Assembly (NCBI GenBank): GCA_015179045.1
Contig: WHUZ01000009.1
Span: forward strand, 744,001-808,000
Length of the DNA stretch: 64,000 nucleotides
Origin: Kalaharituber pfeilii
Taxonomy: Eukaryota; Ascomycota; Pezizomycetes; Pezizales; Pezizaceae
Direction of reading: 5' to 3'
Shown here: in pieces, positions 11,390-22,900 of the stretch
Numbering within the stretch: position 1 is the first letter of the stretch
Layout of the letters: every line of letters begins with the position of its first letter
The notes under the pieces: model-generated
The model's database searches: none
Told to the model about the DNA's origin: nothing
The model's input: only the letters and a program-made list of their open reading frames with translations
Translations under genes and position numbers: made by a program

Positions 11390-14300
11390 TACTAATACAG
11401 GCAACCCTGGCTATAACGAAGGCCAAGAATCCGACCTGTTTTTATCGAGACCAGCTGCACACGGTGTTTCCTGCTCTAGAACTTTGACCACAGATATCTC
11501 AACAACCAAGCACTTCTAAGATATGCAGATTTCAGTGATTGAAAGCCCAGTGACTGCTAACTCGATACCCGTGACGAATATTGAACAAGATACCCAAGAT
11601 GTGGTGGTGGTAGATGAAACAAAGGGTTCGTAAATCACTCGCAAAGTCAGACGCCAAGTGGAAATCTTGGCACTGATATGCAAAGCTGATATTTTCCACA
11701 GAGCCAATACTCTTGGTTCAAAAGTATTCGGATGCTGCATAAATCGCATGCCTATTCGCTTCTTGAAATGTGCAGACAGTGGTTTGCAAGAGCTATGCTG
11801 ACAAAACCACGTGCAAAATTCTACTAGCTACTAAGCTGGCAGGAAGGTCTTTTCACCTCTGTAGAGTAGACCCTTGTGACCCCCCCTGTCGCTCCTCTAG
11901 AGCTTCAAATCGGAAGGTCGCTACTAAGCAACTTTTCATTATAGCAAGGGGGGCCCCCAAGTAGGCACTGGGTGAAAAGAAAAGGTCAAATGCGGAAATT
12001 TTCAGTGTATGATACTCAGATAACTAGTGCGAATTCGCTTCCTTACCAAACCACCAGCATCATGCCTCCTTCAATGCCACTTTGGATGTCCAGCTCTAAA
12101 GAAATGGAAGATATGTTACACTCGCCAAGAAGTGGAACAGTGCCCAGGAGAAATGACTTTGGAACACTTCTGCAAATTATTTCCAAATCCCTATACGAGC
12201 GGGAGGGTCTGCGAGGGCTGCTTTGTCACGGTGAGGGCTATAGAAGTATAGAGATACCGTTGAGTCTGTTGAACGTAGAGTCGCAAGAACAGCAGGTTTA
12301 TATACATGAGAAAGCATAGCATAACGTGACTTGTGAACCATGACTGAATAGGAAATTATCAGGGAAGATATCATATCAGGAAAGGTGAGAAATGCACGGG
12401 ATGCGTGGCTTGCAAAGAGAACGCCGTGGCGTAAGCCGCATAAAAGCTGGCGTTGTGGCGTATTCATATACAATCCAATAGCGAGGTTAAATGCATGAGT
12501 GGAACGACAAAATAACAGAGAAGGTAAATAATAGCAACAGGTGGCAATGGATGTAATGTTCCGACAATCCCGATGGCAAGCCAATGGCATTATCTTCAAT
12601 ATCTATGAAATTGAAGCCATCAAATACACTAAAGGCTTTTTCTCTCTTTTGTTGTGTTAATATTGAGATATCTTGAACTAAATCACCACTCTGCTAAGCC
12701 TATTAATAAGGCAGTACTGAGGCTATGCCCCTGGTATTTCACTATCGCAAGTAGACTTTACCTGTTGCTGAATTAATTAGCCCTGAAAAGTCCTTCACTT
12801 TCACTATAGCGCTTCTTTTCACTATAGCCAGGGCGCTTTAGCTGCGAGCACAAACGATCTCGCCCACGGGGTCACCTGTATATACATAGCTAAGTAAGCA
12901 CTTAGTAAGTAGATGTATGTGCCATGACAAAGTACACGGAACCTACCACTGTCGGACACTATTTCATACAAGTAATCCAAAACAATCACAATTGCTTGAT
13001 GCCTGCATAAAGTAAGTACGTGTCGTGACGGTAACGTTGCACTTTGTTTCGTACCACTTAGACCTGCACAAACCCGTTCGGTTTTTGGAAGTAATCTACC
13101 CTGCATTTCTCCATGTTTCAATAATTCGGACCCTCAAACCTAGGCTCCGACATACGGACGCCTCAAAATGTCGCCTCTCGTACTACATAAACAAAAGACT
13201 GTCATAGTCATCACAAATACCTTCGCTCCGTTAACTCTGATTACCACTTTCGGAAGTCTCAGTCTTTGAATGTTATCTAGTGTCTGTCCATAGTTATACG
13301 CTATTTTTCATGTTAGAAATTACCACCAGACTACGAGAGACTTACGTTACACTATACTTAGTGTGATTGTCAAAACCTTATCTAAGCAGCGCAAAATTAA
13401 CTCCAAATATGTTACTCATAAAAGTCTCATGCCAGTTTACTTCAGAAAATAATTTTCCCACCAGTAGGAAAGGCCTCATCTCTTTTTCCTAATTTTCATT
13501 CAATTTTATTGTTGGTTAAAACATGAAGCTCTTCTACTTTTGTTTTTTTCGTTGTACTCTACCTACGGCTCGCAGGCCTTTTTTTTCGTGCATTCAACTC
13601 TATTTATCCAACAATATTGCTTATAATAAACAATAAAAAAAGAATTTCTAAAACATAAAAAAACCTCAAAACCCCAAACCATCTCCTCGTCTGGGGAAAA
13701 GTTACCCAATGTAGTCACCGTGAAAGATCCCAACTTTGTGTACTACTACTTCATATAGCAATATATTGCTATGCGCGCACAAGAATGTAAACACTATAAA
13801 TCTGTACACTTCAAATACCGAGTTTCTGGGCCGACCAAGGCCCCTTTGCTTCCCCAATAGTTCGACTGAACTGCCGAACCAGGGGCGAGACTGCTTTCGG
13901 CACTTACCTCCACATCATACTGATCCTTGAAATGTATACTTCGCACTGTTTTAATTTGCGAGGTAACAAAAAAGTGTACATACTACTCTAGTACCTGCCA
14001 AAAGGAACAATAAACACCAACAATGTCTTCGTTGATCCAATATGCCATGGACGTACTACGATTACATCTCCCTCCCTTCCCCTTCATATCCCCAAGAGAG
14101 CACTTGCAAAATTAATATATATAGCACCTCTTGGCCGTGAAACCCGCAGCCGTATCCAAATCCCGAGCATCCACCATGTCAATCCACCACAATCACCTGC
14201 AAAGTGGCACGGCACTTCCCTGTATATTAGTAACTGTTTTAGGTACTACTTCCATGTAAAGTACGTCCACCGCATATCCCAATTCAAGCCATCCCTAGCT

Positions 14301-15126
14301 AGCTGTTATATCCGACAATCCCCCCTCAAGGCCTCAGCGCGACCAGCGCAACCCCATAGCACATTCGCCAGCATTCCTCCATCTACGACATACCTCTTCA
14401 TATCTTCAATTTGTCCGGTCCAAGGCATCTCATCATGCTACACACGACAAAAAACGCATATTTCTGGACTCTGATCGCCATGTTTCAAATTCAGCAATAC
14501 AATACCGCCACTGCACATGCACAGGAGCAGGAAAAAGGACTGAAAAAGGAGGGCATGGGAAGCAGAAAGTTAGTCGGCGAGATGAGGGTATTTTCGAAAT
14601 TTGTTCGGAGGAGGAATCATCAACCACCTGACAGAAGATCTAAAAGAGAAGGCATAGGGTATATTTGAGCAATACTTCCTCTTTTCATCCTTCTGATGTA
14701 CTGGCCGAAGCGGAAAAGAATGCAACATCAATTAGCAGGGGGATGACTTATCGAATCAAACGTACATCAAACAAACTGGAAAAGAACAATGACAAGAAAA
14801 GCTCAACCTAGCCTGGGAAAGGAACAGGAATTTATTCTCAACTAGGAAAGCAGGAAAGAACAGTCGGAACTAACATAAATTGGGGGGGGGGGGAAGAAAA
14901 GGAAAAGAAAGAACAGAAGCTACATTGAACGGCACGAGAACGATATAAAATAAAGATATACAAATGCAGAACCAAACTGGAGAAACACGGAACAAGGACT
15001 ATCAAACTCGGAGGAAACCCACAGCATAGGGCGGGTACACAGGTAAACAAAGAATACAAACACCTTTAAAGAAAAGGGGTGAAAACAAACAACTCAACTG
15101 TAGCAATACAAACCTTCCAATCTCAT
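11390..15126. other. Intergenic, no convincing gene
   Basis: Only short scattered ORFs occur here. The stretch includes AT-rich DNA around 13.5-13.7 kb and a G-run at 14881-14892. No transposon ends or RNA genes were recognised. Confidence 0.5.
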
Positions 15127-16806
15127 CTATGCGAACCCTGCCATGTACATGCCCCCCACAACTACCACCCCCAGCACCGCATGCCACATGGATGCATCTC
15201 TTTGTATCCTCCTAGTACCACTGGTCTCAGATCTCACTGTCCCGTTCACTACCAACGTCAACTCCCCGTTGACGACATTGATCCTAGCAATGGGACCCCT
15301 GCCCTCACTGTTCACCACGTCTTGCAGGACTCCCTCCGCGTACCCAGGGTCATCTGTCTCGTCACATCCACACTCGGCTCCTTCCACGCAGAGACAGATA
15401 ACTGGGAGACCAATTTTCTCCCCAGGAGCAATCGTGAAGTAGGAAAGCGGCGCATCATCGGCGCTCATGGATGGGGCAGATTCACCGCTAGATGCGTTAC
15501 CCTCAGATGCAGGGTCCCGCTTGTCCTCGGGCTCCTGAGGCATGGGTGCAGCGGCGCGTGCAACAAGGGACGGTGTTCCGGAAGGTTCTGATGCTGTAGC
15601 TGGGGTGACATACGGAGTATCAGGTAGTAGAATTCCCGTAGGTATATCATCCTCCGTGGTTATAGGGACTGGCACCTGCACATTTATTGTCTGAGTGGCA
15701 TTATGCTCCGGCGCCATCTGAGTGCCCGCCGTTGCGTTCCCCGCTGAGTCTCCACTATTGACAAAGTTGATCGTTGTGGAGGAGTTGGTGTATGGTACCA
15801 TCATCGGCTGTCTGTCGTTTGGGTGGTCATAGTGTATCGGATTATGCCATGGATACGAGTACAAATTCGCCATCCAGAATCCCGCAAACACCGCTCCAGC
15901 CAAGCTCATGGACATGAAGTACGGTAACAAGCCCATGGGGGAGAACAAACCGGCACTGTAAGGGGAGAGACATCCACCACCGTAATAATGGTGATGGTGG
16001 TGGCTGCTGCTATATCGTGGGCTTGAGGATCCTTCGGAACTCCCGCCGCTGCTGCTTGCGCCAGCGGAGTTGGAGATTTTGGACTTATTATCATCGATCT
16101 TACCGCTTTTGCTGTTACTGTTATATTTGGGTGAGGACTTGCCACCTCCATTCTTGCCAGTGCCAGAATTGCTGTTACTGTTATATTTTGGTGAAGGCTT
16201 GCCACCTCCTTTCTTGCCAGTGCCGGAATTGCTGTTACTGTTATATTTTGGCGAAGGCTTGCCACCTCCTTTCTTGCCAGTGCCGGAATTGCTGCTGCTG
16301 CCCGAACTTCCAAAACTCGATCTCCACCAACCGGGGCTGGATCCTCCGCCACCCCCACCACCCTTGCGCTTCTCGAGCCTCTTCTCCTCACTCACGGCCT
16401 GAATGTCAACTCCAGAATCGGTATTTCGACGCACTAGCATACCCATGAGGTCGTCATCCATCGTGTCCAGTGCAGCATAATAATCAAGCACCCAATCGGG
16501 CTGCTGATCCTCAGTCTCATCACCACTACTTGCAAGCTGGTTCTCTTCTTGTTCGACTGGTTCCCGTTCTTGTACAAATCCTGCAAACCAATTCATCTCG
16601 TCATTTACTCCCAGAATCTGTTCTCCCTGGGTTAGGGCACTGTGTGAAGATGCGGCAAAGTCCTGGTTGTTCGCAAATTGCTGGACGTCTGTTGTACAGG
16701 TTGCTTGGGCAGTGCTAACGGTAGTGCAAGTCATGCCTGTAGCTGATAAGAGCAAGAAGACAATGAACGCGAACAGGAAATTGTTGAAGGTGTTGGTGGT
16801 TCCCAT
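15127..16806 (-). CDS. Secreted, probably GPI-anchored protein with tandem repeats (DUF7732-like), 559 aa
   Basis: A single-exon ORF. The N-terminus is a signal peptide (LFAFIVFLLLSATGMTCTT). Residues ~150-260 are Gly/Ser/Lys-rich and hold about three copies of a 20-residue unit (GTGKKGGGKPSPKYNSNSNS). A His-rich patch (SSHHHHHYYGGG) and a hydrophobic stretch (SPMGLLPYFMSMSLAGAVFA) follow. The C-terminal part has an ICLCVEGAECGCDE cysteine motif and NGELTLVVNGT, which I remember as typical of the fungal DUF7732 family. Several NxT/NxS sites are present. The last ~20 residues are hydrophobic (MWHAVLGVVVVGGMYMAGFA), fitting a GPI-anchor signal. This predicts a cell-wall or surface protein. The domain name is from memory and should be confirmed by profile search. 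Confidence 0.75.
   Translation of the reverse strand: MGTTNTFNNFLFAFIVFLLLSATGMTCTTVSTAQATCTTDVQQFANNQDFAASSHSALTQGEQILGVNDEMNWFAGFVQEREPVEQEENQLASSGDETEDQQPDWVLDYYAALDTMDDDLMGMLVRRNTDSGVDIQAVSEEKRLEKRKGGGGGGGSSPGWWRSSFGSSGSSSNSGTGKKGGGKPSPKYNSNSNSGTGKKGGGKPSPKYNSNSNSGTGKNGGGKSSPKYNSNSKSGKIDDNKSKISNSAGASSSGGSSEGSSSPRYSSSHHHHHYYGGGCLSPYSAGLFSPMGLLPYFMSMSLAGAVFAGFWMANLYSYPWHNPIHYDHPNDRQPMMVPYTNSSTTINFVNSGDSAGNATAGTQMAPEHNATQTINVQVPVPITTEDDIPTGILLPDTPYVTPATASEPSGTPSLVARAAAPMPQEPEDKRDPASEGNASSGESAPSMSADDAPLSYFTIAPGEKIGLPVICLCVEGAECGCDETDDPGYAEGVLQDVVNSEGRGPIARINVVNGELTLVVNGTVRSETSGTRRIQRDASMWHAVLGVVVVGGMYMAGFA
16111..16290. repeat. 60-bp in-frame tandem repeat within the secreted protein gene
   Basis: Three successive 60-bp units show near-identity, each encoding a 20-residue Gly/Lys/Pro/Asn block. 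Only scattered substitutions separate the units (CCA/CCT, CCAGAA/CCGGAA, GGTGAA/GGCGAA). The period is a multiple of three, so copy-number change keeps the frame. Confidence 0.9.
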
Positions 16807-17450
16807 AATTACCGGTTTCTAGTTTTGTGATCACGGGCCAGTAAAAATCAAGGCACGGGAATGGAGAGTAGGTGAACGCTGTTTGCTGGCCCTACAAAAG
16901 GCCTTTAGGGTACTGGCTGTAGTTGAGCTGAGGGAACACCCTTGGCGGTTTTTTCTATCTTTAGGATGCGTCCAAGTCTTGCAGGCCCATGGATCACTGC
17001 TAATTAATTCTGTACTAAAGTGTACCGCTCAATCGATGGGAGGGAGATGGTACCCGTTGATGCCCTTTATTTGGTCCCTTTCAGATGAGAAACGAATGAA
17101 GAGTGCCTGGGGACGAGTGTCACCTGCGGCTGTGGAAAAAAAAGTTTTATCTAAACCTTAGGTCGGTTATAAAACGTCAACACATCTAGGGCTGTGCGAA
17201 AGAACGTTATCATTTCCATTGAGCACGCTTGATCCCAACTGTGCCTAAGGGGCCGGGATTTTGCAGTTGAATATCAAAGAAAGAGAGAAACTATTTTTGC
17301 TTATTGGACTAAAAAGCCCGACAGGTGAGTGTTGCAATGTAGGCAAGAAGGCCACAGCTGGAGAGGAAAAACTCTAACGACAATAGCTAAGATCAAGGAA
17401 GCAGATGTGGAGCCTTAACGACGTCACATGCGAGAGTATTAGCAAAGAGC
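16807..17450. other. Upstream/intergenic region of the secreted protein gene
   Basis: This holds the presumed promoter of the minus-strand gene ending at 16806. I see no TATA box or other site that I can support. Confidence 0.4.
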
Positions 17451-17460
17451 CTCAAGTTAC

Positions 17461-17516
17461 CTTTTTTTTTTTTTTTAATATCAGTGATCACGTGCCGCCC
17501 CGTGGGCTAGAGCGAT
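17461..17516 (-). mobile_element. LINE tail-only insertion (type 1 hairpin)
   Basis: A poly(T) tract is followed by AATATCAGTGATCACGTGCC and the rest of the type 1 hairpin (read on the minus strand: hairpin then poly-A). It is flanked by a target-site duplication CTCAAGTTA(A)C at 17451-17460 and 17517-17527. The insert is only 56 bp and stops at the base of the hairpin. Confidence 0.85.
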
Positions 17517-18389
17517 CTCAAGTTAACTATATAATTCAAGATCGGATAGCTTTTGTAACGCACCTCGCTAATATTTGGAAACTAAACTTTCAAGAGTCAT
17601 ATTAGATAACGTGACCAATGCCCTTAAATGAGTCGCAGACACTCAATATCCGAAACAACGGTACATAGAAAGCTCAAGAAATTATGTAGCGGAACTAGTA
17701 TCCAGCTCTCTGGTTAGCATTTTTGTTACCCTCAAATCGAAAGCCAACATTTAGTTCTCCGAGCTGACTCTCTTATAAAAATATAACAACTTAAGCAAAA
17801 GTACTCATTTCTAAATTCTGAGAAATCCATCGCCACCATGTCAAGCCCACAATCGGCTGTGATTTTGAAACTTCATTCTACACACTTGAAAGCTTTCTTT
17901 AACCTATATTAGCCAGATGTCACCTTGATTCTTGAGCAAAGAATATACCACCTTTGACCGGTCATCTAGGCGAACACTTGCTGCTCCAATTTTGTTAGTA
18001 GTAAATCTAACCATCATGTTTTTCTATGCTACTTTCGCTTCCTGCCATGATGGATAGACGCCGTGGAACTCCAAGTCACTTGGCTTCGGTACTGTATTTA
18101 AGGCCAGCAGAGAACGGAGGAACCGAGCTGGGCAGTCATATATTCCACGCAAAAGGAGAAATGCATGATATTAATAACTCCTGGTGGCCGTGGAGATGTG
18201 GACAGTGGATTCACTAAAGCAGTATTAATAGACGTGAATTCGGAAGCTGCGAGTCCACTATAGCCCTCATAGTTTCTAACAGCCAGAGGATCATGTTGCG
18301 AAGATGAAAAGACGGAAAAGAAGAGCAGTGAGGGGTCGGCAGAGGGCTTAACCTACGATCTTTCTCTTTCCCAATGCAGTAGTTGCGCA

Positions 18390-18838
18390 TGGCGGCCAAA
18401 GCATAGGGAACCCAGGAAAGGAACGGTCGACAGACCGATGCAGAGACTGGGGAGCTTGGTGCGCACCCTGGCAGGCCTTCTGGGAGGAAAAGTCCTGAGG
18501 GCATGGAGGCACAAAGTGGGCAAGGCAGACAGTCCGAAATGCAGATGGTGTGGGGAGAAGGAGGAGGCGGCGACACACATCTGGAACCGATGCGGAGTGT
18601 GGAGGAGGAAGTGACCAGGAGGGATGAGCGATACACAGGCTCCCAGCCACAGAGGAAGAGGAAGACCCCCTAGTGGAATTGTTGAGGTGGATAAAGAGAT
18701 AATTTTCCCTTGGGTTCGAGCTTTCGCATCCTCGTTTATTTGTTTTGCCTCATTCATGCTATGTTATTTCCTTATTATCTCCTTTGTACTTAAACGTAGC
18801 CAATAGGACGGCATACGAGTAATAAAAAAAAAAAAAAG
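18390..18838 (+). mobile_element. LINE fragment: ORF2 C-terminal zinc knuckle plus type 1 3' tail
   Basis: One plus-strand frame ends CRWCGEKEEAATHIWNRC...RRK then TGA at 18612-18614. That is the C-X2-C-X8-H-X4-C knuckle found at the end of LINE ORF2, after the reverse transcriptase and RNase H regions. About 190 bp later comes the tail GTAGCCAATAGGACGGCATA, then poly(A) to ~18837. It is 5'-truncated; the left edge is approximate. It shows that the type 1 tail belongs to an ORF2-bearing LINE. Confidence 0.75.
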
Positions 18839-19713
18839 CTGTAGTTTCCCATTGGTAATCAACAGCTACGGCAAGTCACAGGTCACGTGGTATAATTATA
18901 TGCTCAATCAATATGTAAGTAGAAGCTATTGGTCGAAATGGCACGACTGTTTGCTAACCTGCACTTCGACATTTCATTTTATATTATTACTCGTATGTGA
19001 CCCTACGAGCTGCCGAAGTTACCTAGGAATGAAATTGAGAACAGCCCTCCGTCACAACAGAATACGCCCCACTGTCAGACCCTGTCAACCTTGGAAACTC
19101 CATCGAAGAATCACCCTAAAATTATGCTCCTTGCTCTCCTCCCTTGGATTGGTCCAACAAATTCACTTTCTTCTCTTGTCACCTCCTTTTTTCCTCCGTG
19201 CTTTACTTTTATTCTGTAATGGGCTATTGTCTCCTCTTGTTCAGTACATCACCTGCATTTGGGCCATCTTCTCTCCTATAATGTACCTCCCACTTTCTCC
19301 CTAAATCCTTCCCTCCTAGTGCCGCAAACTACAATATGGTTGGGGGATACTTGAAATACTACGTTATACCCGAACTTATATATTTCTGCCCATTGGTACG
19401 TCCTTTCGTCCTCACTACCCCATTCAAATTTCCAGACAGCTCACCCGTTTATGTTTGTTTTGGTACATTCGTTAACGCCAGATATTGTTTTCTTGATGTT
19501 CACCTCTATTTGGTCTTTGTTTCCAGACTCCTATTCACTTCACTCGCCAAAAGTACAATGCTTATCGTTATTTTATCAAATCACGTAACCCTGCATGCAG
19601 GCTGCAGGGAATGCTCAACATAAAATTCATATTTTCATATACTTTTCACTTTGCGCCCGAATTCATGGATTTCTCTCTTCCTTACTTAAATCATCCACAT
19701 ATGCGACCTGCTC
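18839..19713. other. Intergenic, possible old retroelement debris
   Basis: Only short ORFs occur. ATCACGTAACCCTGCATGCA near 19580-19600 looks like a decayed type 2 LINE tail without poly(T). Nothing firmer is visible. Confidence 0.35.
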
Positions 19714-19726
19714 TCTGTTACAAGTC

Positions 19727-19781
19727 GTTTTTTTGGGGGGTCACGTAACCCAGCACACAGGCTACCAGCCTATGGCAGGGA
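19727..19781 (-). mobile_element. LINE tail-only insertion (type 2 hairpin)
   Basis: The 55-bp insert contains TCACGTAACCCAGCACACAG and then the AGGCT-loop-AGCCT stem ending CCTATGGCAGGG. It is flanked by a perfect 13-bp duplication, TCTGTTACAAGTC, at 19714-19726 and 19782-19794. The A-tail is short and partly G-substituted. Type 2 differs from type 1 in sequence but has the same hairpin-then-A design. Confidence 0.85.
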
Positions 19782-20217
19782 TCTGTTACAAGTCAAGTTA
19801 AGAGCAATTTGCATTAGGCAGCAACACTTGGTCTATGAAGCTTGGAATTAGGTACAGTATCTCTATATTTCTTAATTGTTTGTATGAATATGTTATCTGT
19901 AGGCTCTCTAAATTCTGCCCTTGTTAAAAAATATAAAAGTAAATTAAATTAGCATAAAATATAAAACAATTTAAAACAATGCTAAATGGTCACTACCCAC
20001 CATTCGGAAAGCCGCGTTATTGCCGAGAGTCAGCCTCAAAAACGCTATCAGATGAGCTTCAATTAAGATGACTTTTCGCCTCACTCAAGGAAATAACTGT
20101 ATCCGTAGCCGACTAATCAGCCTTCTTCACTCCTTCGTAGGCTGTAAAAAGCAATCTGTTACCCACACAATGAATCGGTTCCCGAACGAACAGCCGATCG
20201 AATATGTTGGGTGGGCT

Positions 20218-20282
20218 TTTTTTTACTTGAAAAAAAAAAAAAATAACATAACCCCGCTTACCGCTATTTGCTATGGCAGGGC
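20218..20282 (-). mobile_element. Older LINE tail-only insertion (type 2)
   Basis: The core is ATAACATAACCCCGCTTACC...GCTATGGCAGGGC. Diverged flanks, ATGTTGGGTGGGCTT to the left and ATGTTAGGTGGCTT to the right, look like an aged target-site duplication. The A-tail is interrupted. Boundaries are approximate. Confidence 0.6.
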
Positions 20283-20714
20283 ATGTTAGGTGGCTTAACA
20301 AGGCGCTCACCATATGCACAACCAAAACAGAGCTCGAAAGGCCTCATAACATCCGCAAGATTTGCGTCTGAAGCTTTTTTGTAGACAACTCTTCCTAGAA
20401 TCCTAACTTTGTATTGAAAAACGCCGTTAACCGCACATACCAGAACTCCTGGCCAGGATATCGCTCACAACAGCTAGTCAGTGATGCCAACTAGTTCGAT
20501 GATATACCTGTGACTGATATGCCTACGAGGAGAGTTCGGGTCAGGAAATTATCATAAGCACCAACTATACCCTATACGAATATTGTAGAGTCACCCACAT
20601 CTATAAGGCTATTGAAGTTACTGCAATGAGTGGACCTGGAAGCGTGGCCTTACCTTGATACACGATCCCGGGAATAAGCATGGCCAAGTCCGAACTGGCG
20701 ACGTGGACGCTATA

Positions 20715-20794
20715 CTAGCTAGTAAAATATGTATTCGGACATAGCGCATGTTGTGCATTAGTACCCGTGTCCGAATACATATTTTACTAGCTAG
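20715..20794. mobile_element. MITE family A, copy 1 (80 bp)
   Basis: Perfect 27-bp terminal inverted repeats begin CTAGCTAGTAAAATATGTAT and run into TTCGGACA. Only ~26 bp lie between them. Family members usually sit at TA, which fits a Tc1/mariner-type cut-and-paste origin. Confidence 0.9.
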
Positions 20795-21480
20795 AAGCAA
20801 TTTCAGAGGATTAAAGCATTGATTGCTATATGCTCACAGAACTGTCGATCAAGGATTCTATCCAGCTGCAAAAGGTTGCTAAACTCTAAGAACAACGAAT
20901 AATGCCCAGAACTCGTCTCGCTAGTCATGATGCTTCGCAGTGTACAGCACTATTATAAATACTGTACGAATAGGTTTGTACTTGCTTCCAACAAGACTCT
21001 CGTCGGGCCTGAGCTTGCCTAGTATATCGTGTTCATTTTCTATCCTGCAGCCTGATGATTTTTCGACGGTAGCCTTGCTGACAGCTCACGATAAAGCACA
21101 CCCTTTGAGCCAATCGCATCACGGGCGCAACAATTGATCCAGTCACCGCAGGCTGGCCTCTAGGGGAGCTATGCCTAGTTTCAGTCAACCTTAAGGTCAT
21201 GTGAAGCACCATTTCAGTCTTGATTCTGTACATGCATATGGGAGTGTACTATAGTCCGGCTGATCACGATTTTCGTCACGATCGACTTCACACGCAGCAT
21301 TGGTTCCCATCCCGCTGCCAGCTGACTGTGTATTACTGGCGGATAAACAGTCATGTTTCATTGGAATTTCCATCTTAATATTTTTGTTGATTGCTTTGAC
21401 CATCACTTTGTATGCCAGTGGAGATTGAGACTTATCTTACTGGCAGGAGTTCCCCTAGTCGAGCATCTAAGCCTTGTAAT
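20795..21480. other. Intergenic, nothing recognised
   Basis: No plausible ORF longer than ~70 codons, no repeat ends and no RNA gene seen. Confidence 0.4.
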
Positions 21481-21481
21481 A

Positions 21482-21995
21482 AACTTCAAAAACCTTTGAA
21501 ATACCTATCATGTCATTAAAGTAGTAACAATACCGCCTTGGCATGGTTTTTTAAGAGCAGCGAAATATCAGCAAGCGCGTCTGGTGTTGAGATACGGATA
21601 ATATGCCTATTTGTTTTAACGCGTTCGACATATATGCAATGCTGCCACTTGGTCGGCATATGCCTCTAGCTATTTGGCTCATTACTGCTATTCAGATTAT
21701 TGCTGTTCAACTCCAGGTTCACTGCTGCAGGTACTACTAACTACTCCAGCTGTTACCACTCCTACTCGTGCTCACTACTCTCGCTGCTCTGTCTCAGGCT
21801 TCTCCTCAACTGCTAACCACTAACTGAGTGGCAGTATGTCGAACAGGTTAAAGCAAGAGGTATATTGCCAGTATCTTAGAACCTGACGTGCTTGCTGAAC
21901 ACGCATATATCGCTGCTCTTAGGAAACCATGCCAAGATGGTGTTGTTACCATTTTACTGTTATGATGGGTATATCAAAGGTTTTTGCTTTTGCTG
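21482..21995. mobile_element. Long foldback element I with ~160-bp imperfect inverted arms
   Basis: The left arm (~21482-21660) and right arm (~21835-21995) are imperfect reverse complements. Matching blocks include AAAACCTTTGAAATACC against GGTATATCAAAGGTTTT, CTTGGCATGGTTT...AAGAGCAGCGA against TCGCTGCTCTTAGGAAACCA, and GTTCGACAT against ATGTCGAAC. The ~175-bp spacer includes a CTACT/GCTGCT-rich stretch. There is no ORF. This is a foldback or long-TIR non-autonomous element of unassigned superfamily. Confidence 0.7.
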
Positions 21996-22050
21996 CAGGG
22001 TATATTAAAGGATTCTCGTAAATGGTACCTAGTCGATTAAGAGTACTTGT

Positions 22051-22128
22051 GCCAGTAAAATATGTATTCGGACAGGGGTACTGATGCACAGTATGCTCTA
22101 TGTCCGAATACATATTTTACTAGCTAGT
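22051..22128. mobile_element. MITE family A, copy 2
   Basis: It has the same 80-bp plan as copy 1: GCCAGTAAAATATGTATTCG at the left end and ACATATTTTACTAGCTAGTA at the right. The left end is slightly diverged. Confidence 0.85.
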
Positions 22129-22407
22129 ACTAATGCAGTGTTTTAAAGAGCTGTGGGGGCCAAACAGTAAAACTGCACTTTTGAGGTAGGCATATGGTTT
22201 CAGTTGTGGCTGGAGGGGATTGGTGTCCTTCACTGGCGCAATGTACTGTACTAGTACAGTCACTGGTCAAAAGTCTTGGTTAAAGGGATCTGAGCGTCCA
22301 GTGGCGACGATGTCCATATCATATGAAAAAATCTGAGAAATCTCCACGAGAAGTGACCCCATTAACCTATAACTTGAATTGGTGATAGTGTACTAGCTAG
22401 TAAAATA

Positions 22408-22816
22408 CAGTGCGTAGACAAAAGTCTGGGATTATGCAATACTAGCCAGTAAAATATGCATTCGGACAGGAGTACCAATGCACATTATGCGCTACGTCCG
22501 AATACATATTTTACTGGCTAGTATAAGGGAAAGCAAGACGTGCATCTGAGTGGGCCCCCTTGCATCTCTTTATTTCAGTACTGTTCGAAAAATCACTAAA
22601 AAATCAAAGTAGCTAAAGAATTGCAAAGAATATTAGAGCACATGAATGGGCATTACGAAATCTAAATTCTTTCTCAGAATTCAAAAAGGAGTACTTTTGG
22701 TTGAGTTGTTGTGCTTTCTCAAGGGGGGTCCTCTTGGATGCATGCCGTGACTCCGAGGCTTGGTAAAACGCTTTTCCTTGTACTGCATAGTCCCGAAGAC
22801 TTTTGCCTACGCACTG
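22408..22816. mobile_element. Element B: TIR transposon inserted into MITE A
   Basis: The ends are CAGTGCGTAGACAAAAGTCT and, inverted, CAGTGCGTAGGCAAAAGTCT; the inverted repeat continues imperfectly through GGGAnTATGCA. It is flanked by TA/TA, the Tc1/mariner-pogo signature. About 329 bp remain after removing the family A copy inside it. A 72-codon minus-strand frame is present, but I do not recognise a transposase domain. A related right end lies at ~47440-47568. Confidence 0.85.
22442..22521. mobile_element. MITE family A, copy 4, nested inside element B
   Basis: CTAGCCAGTAAAATATGCAT at the left end and ATATTTTACTGGCTAG at the right, flanked by TA on both sides. This is the innermost layer of the nest A-in-B-in-A. 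Confidence 0.9.
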
Positions 22817-22900
22817 TATGTATTCGGACATAGTGCATAGTGTACATTAGTACCCATGTCCGAATTAAGTGCTAGTACATATTTTACTGGCTAGTAAGCA

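Larger units (their letters stand above)
22393..22894. mobile_element. MITE family A, copy 3, split by element B
   Basis: The left end CTAGCTAGTAAAATA (22393-22407) and the remainder TATGTATTCGGACA... to CTGGCTAG (22817-22894) form one family A element. A TA is duplicated on both sides of the 409-bp insertion between them. The outer flanks are also TA. Confidence 0.85.
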
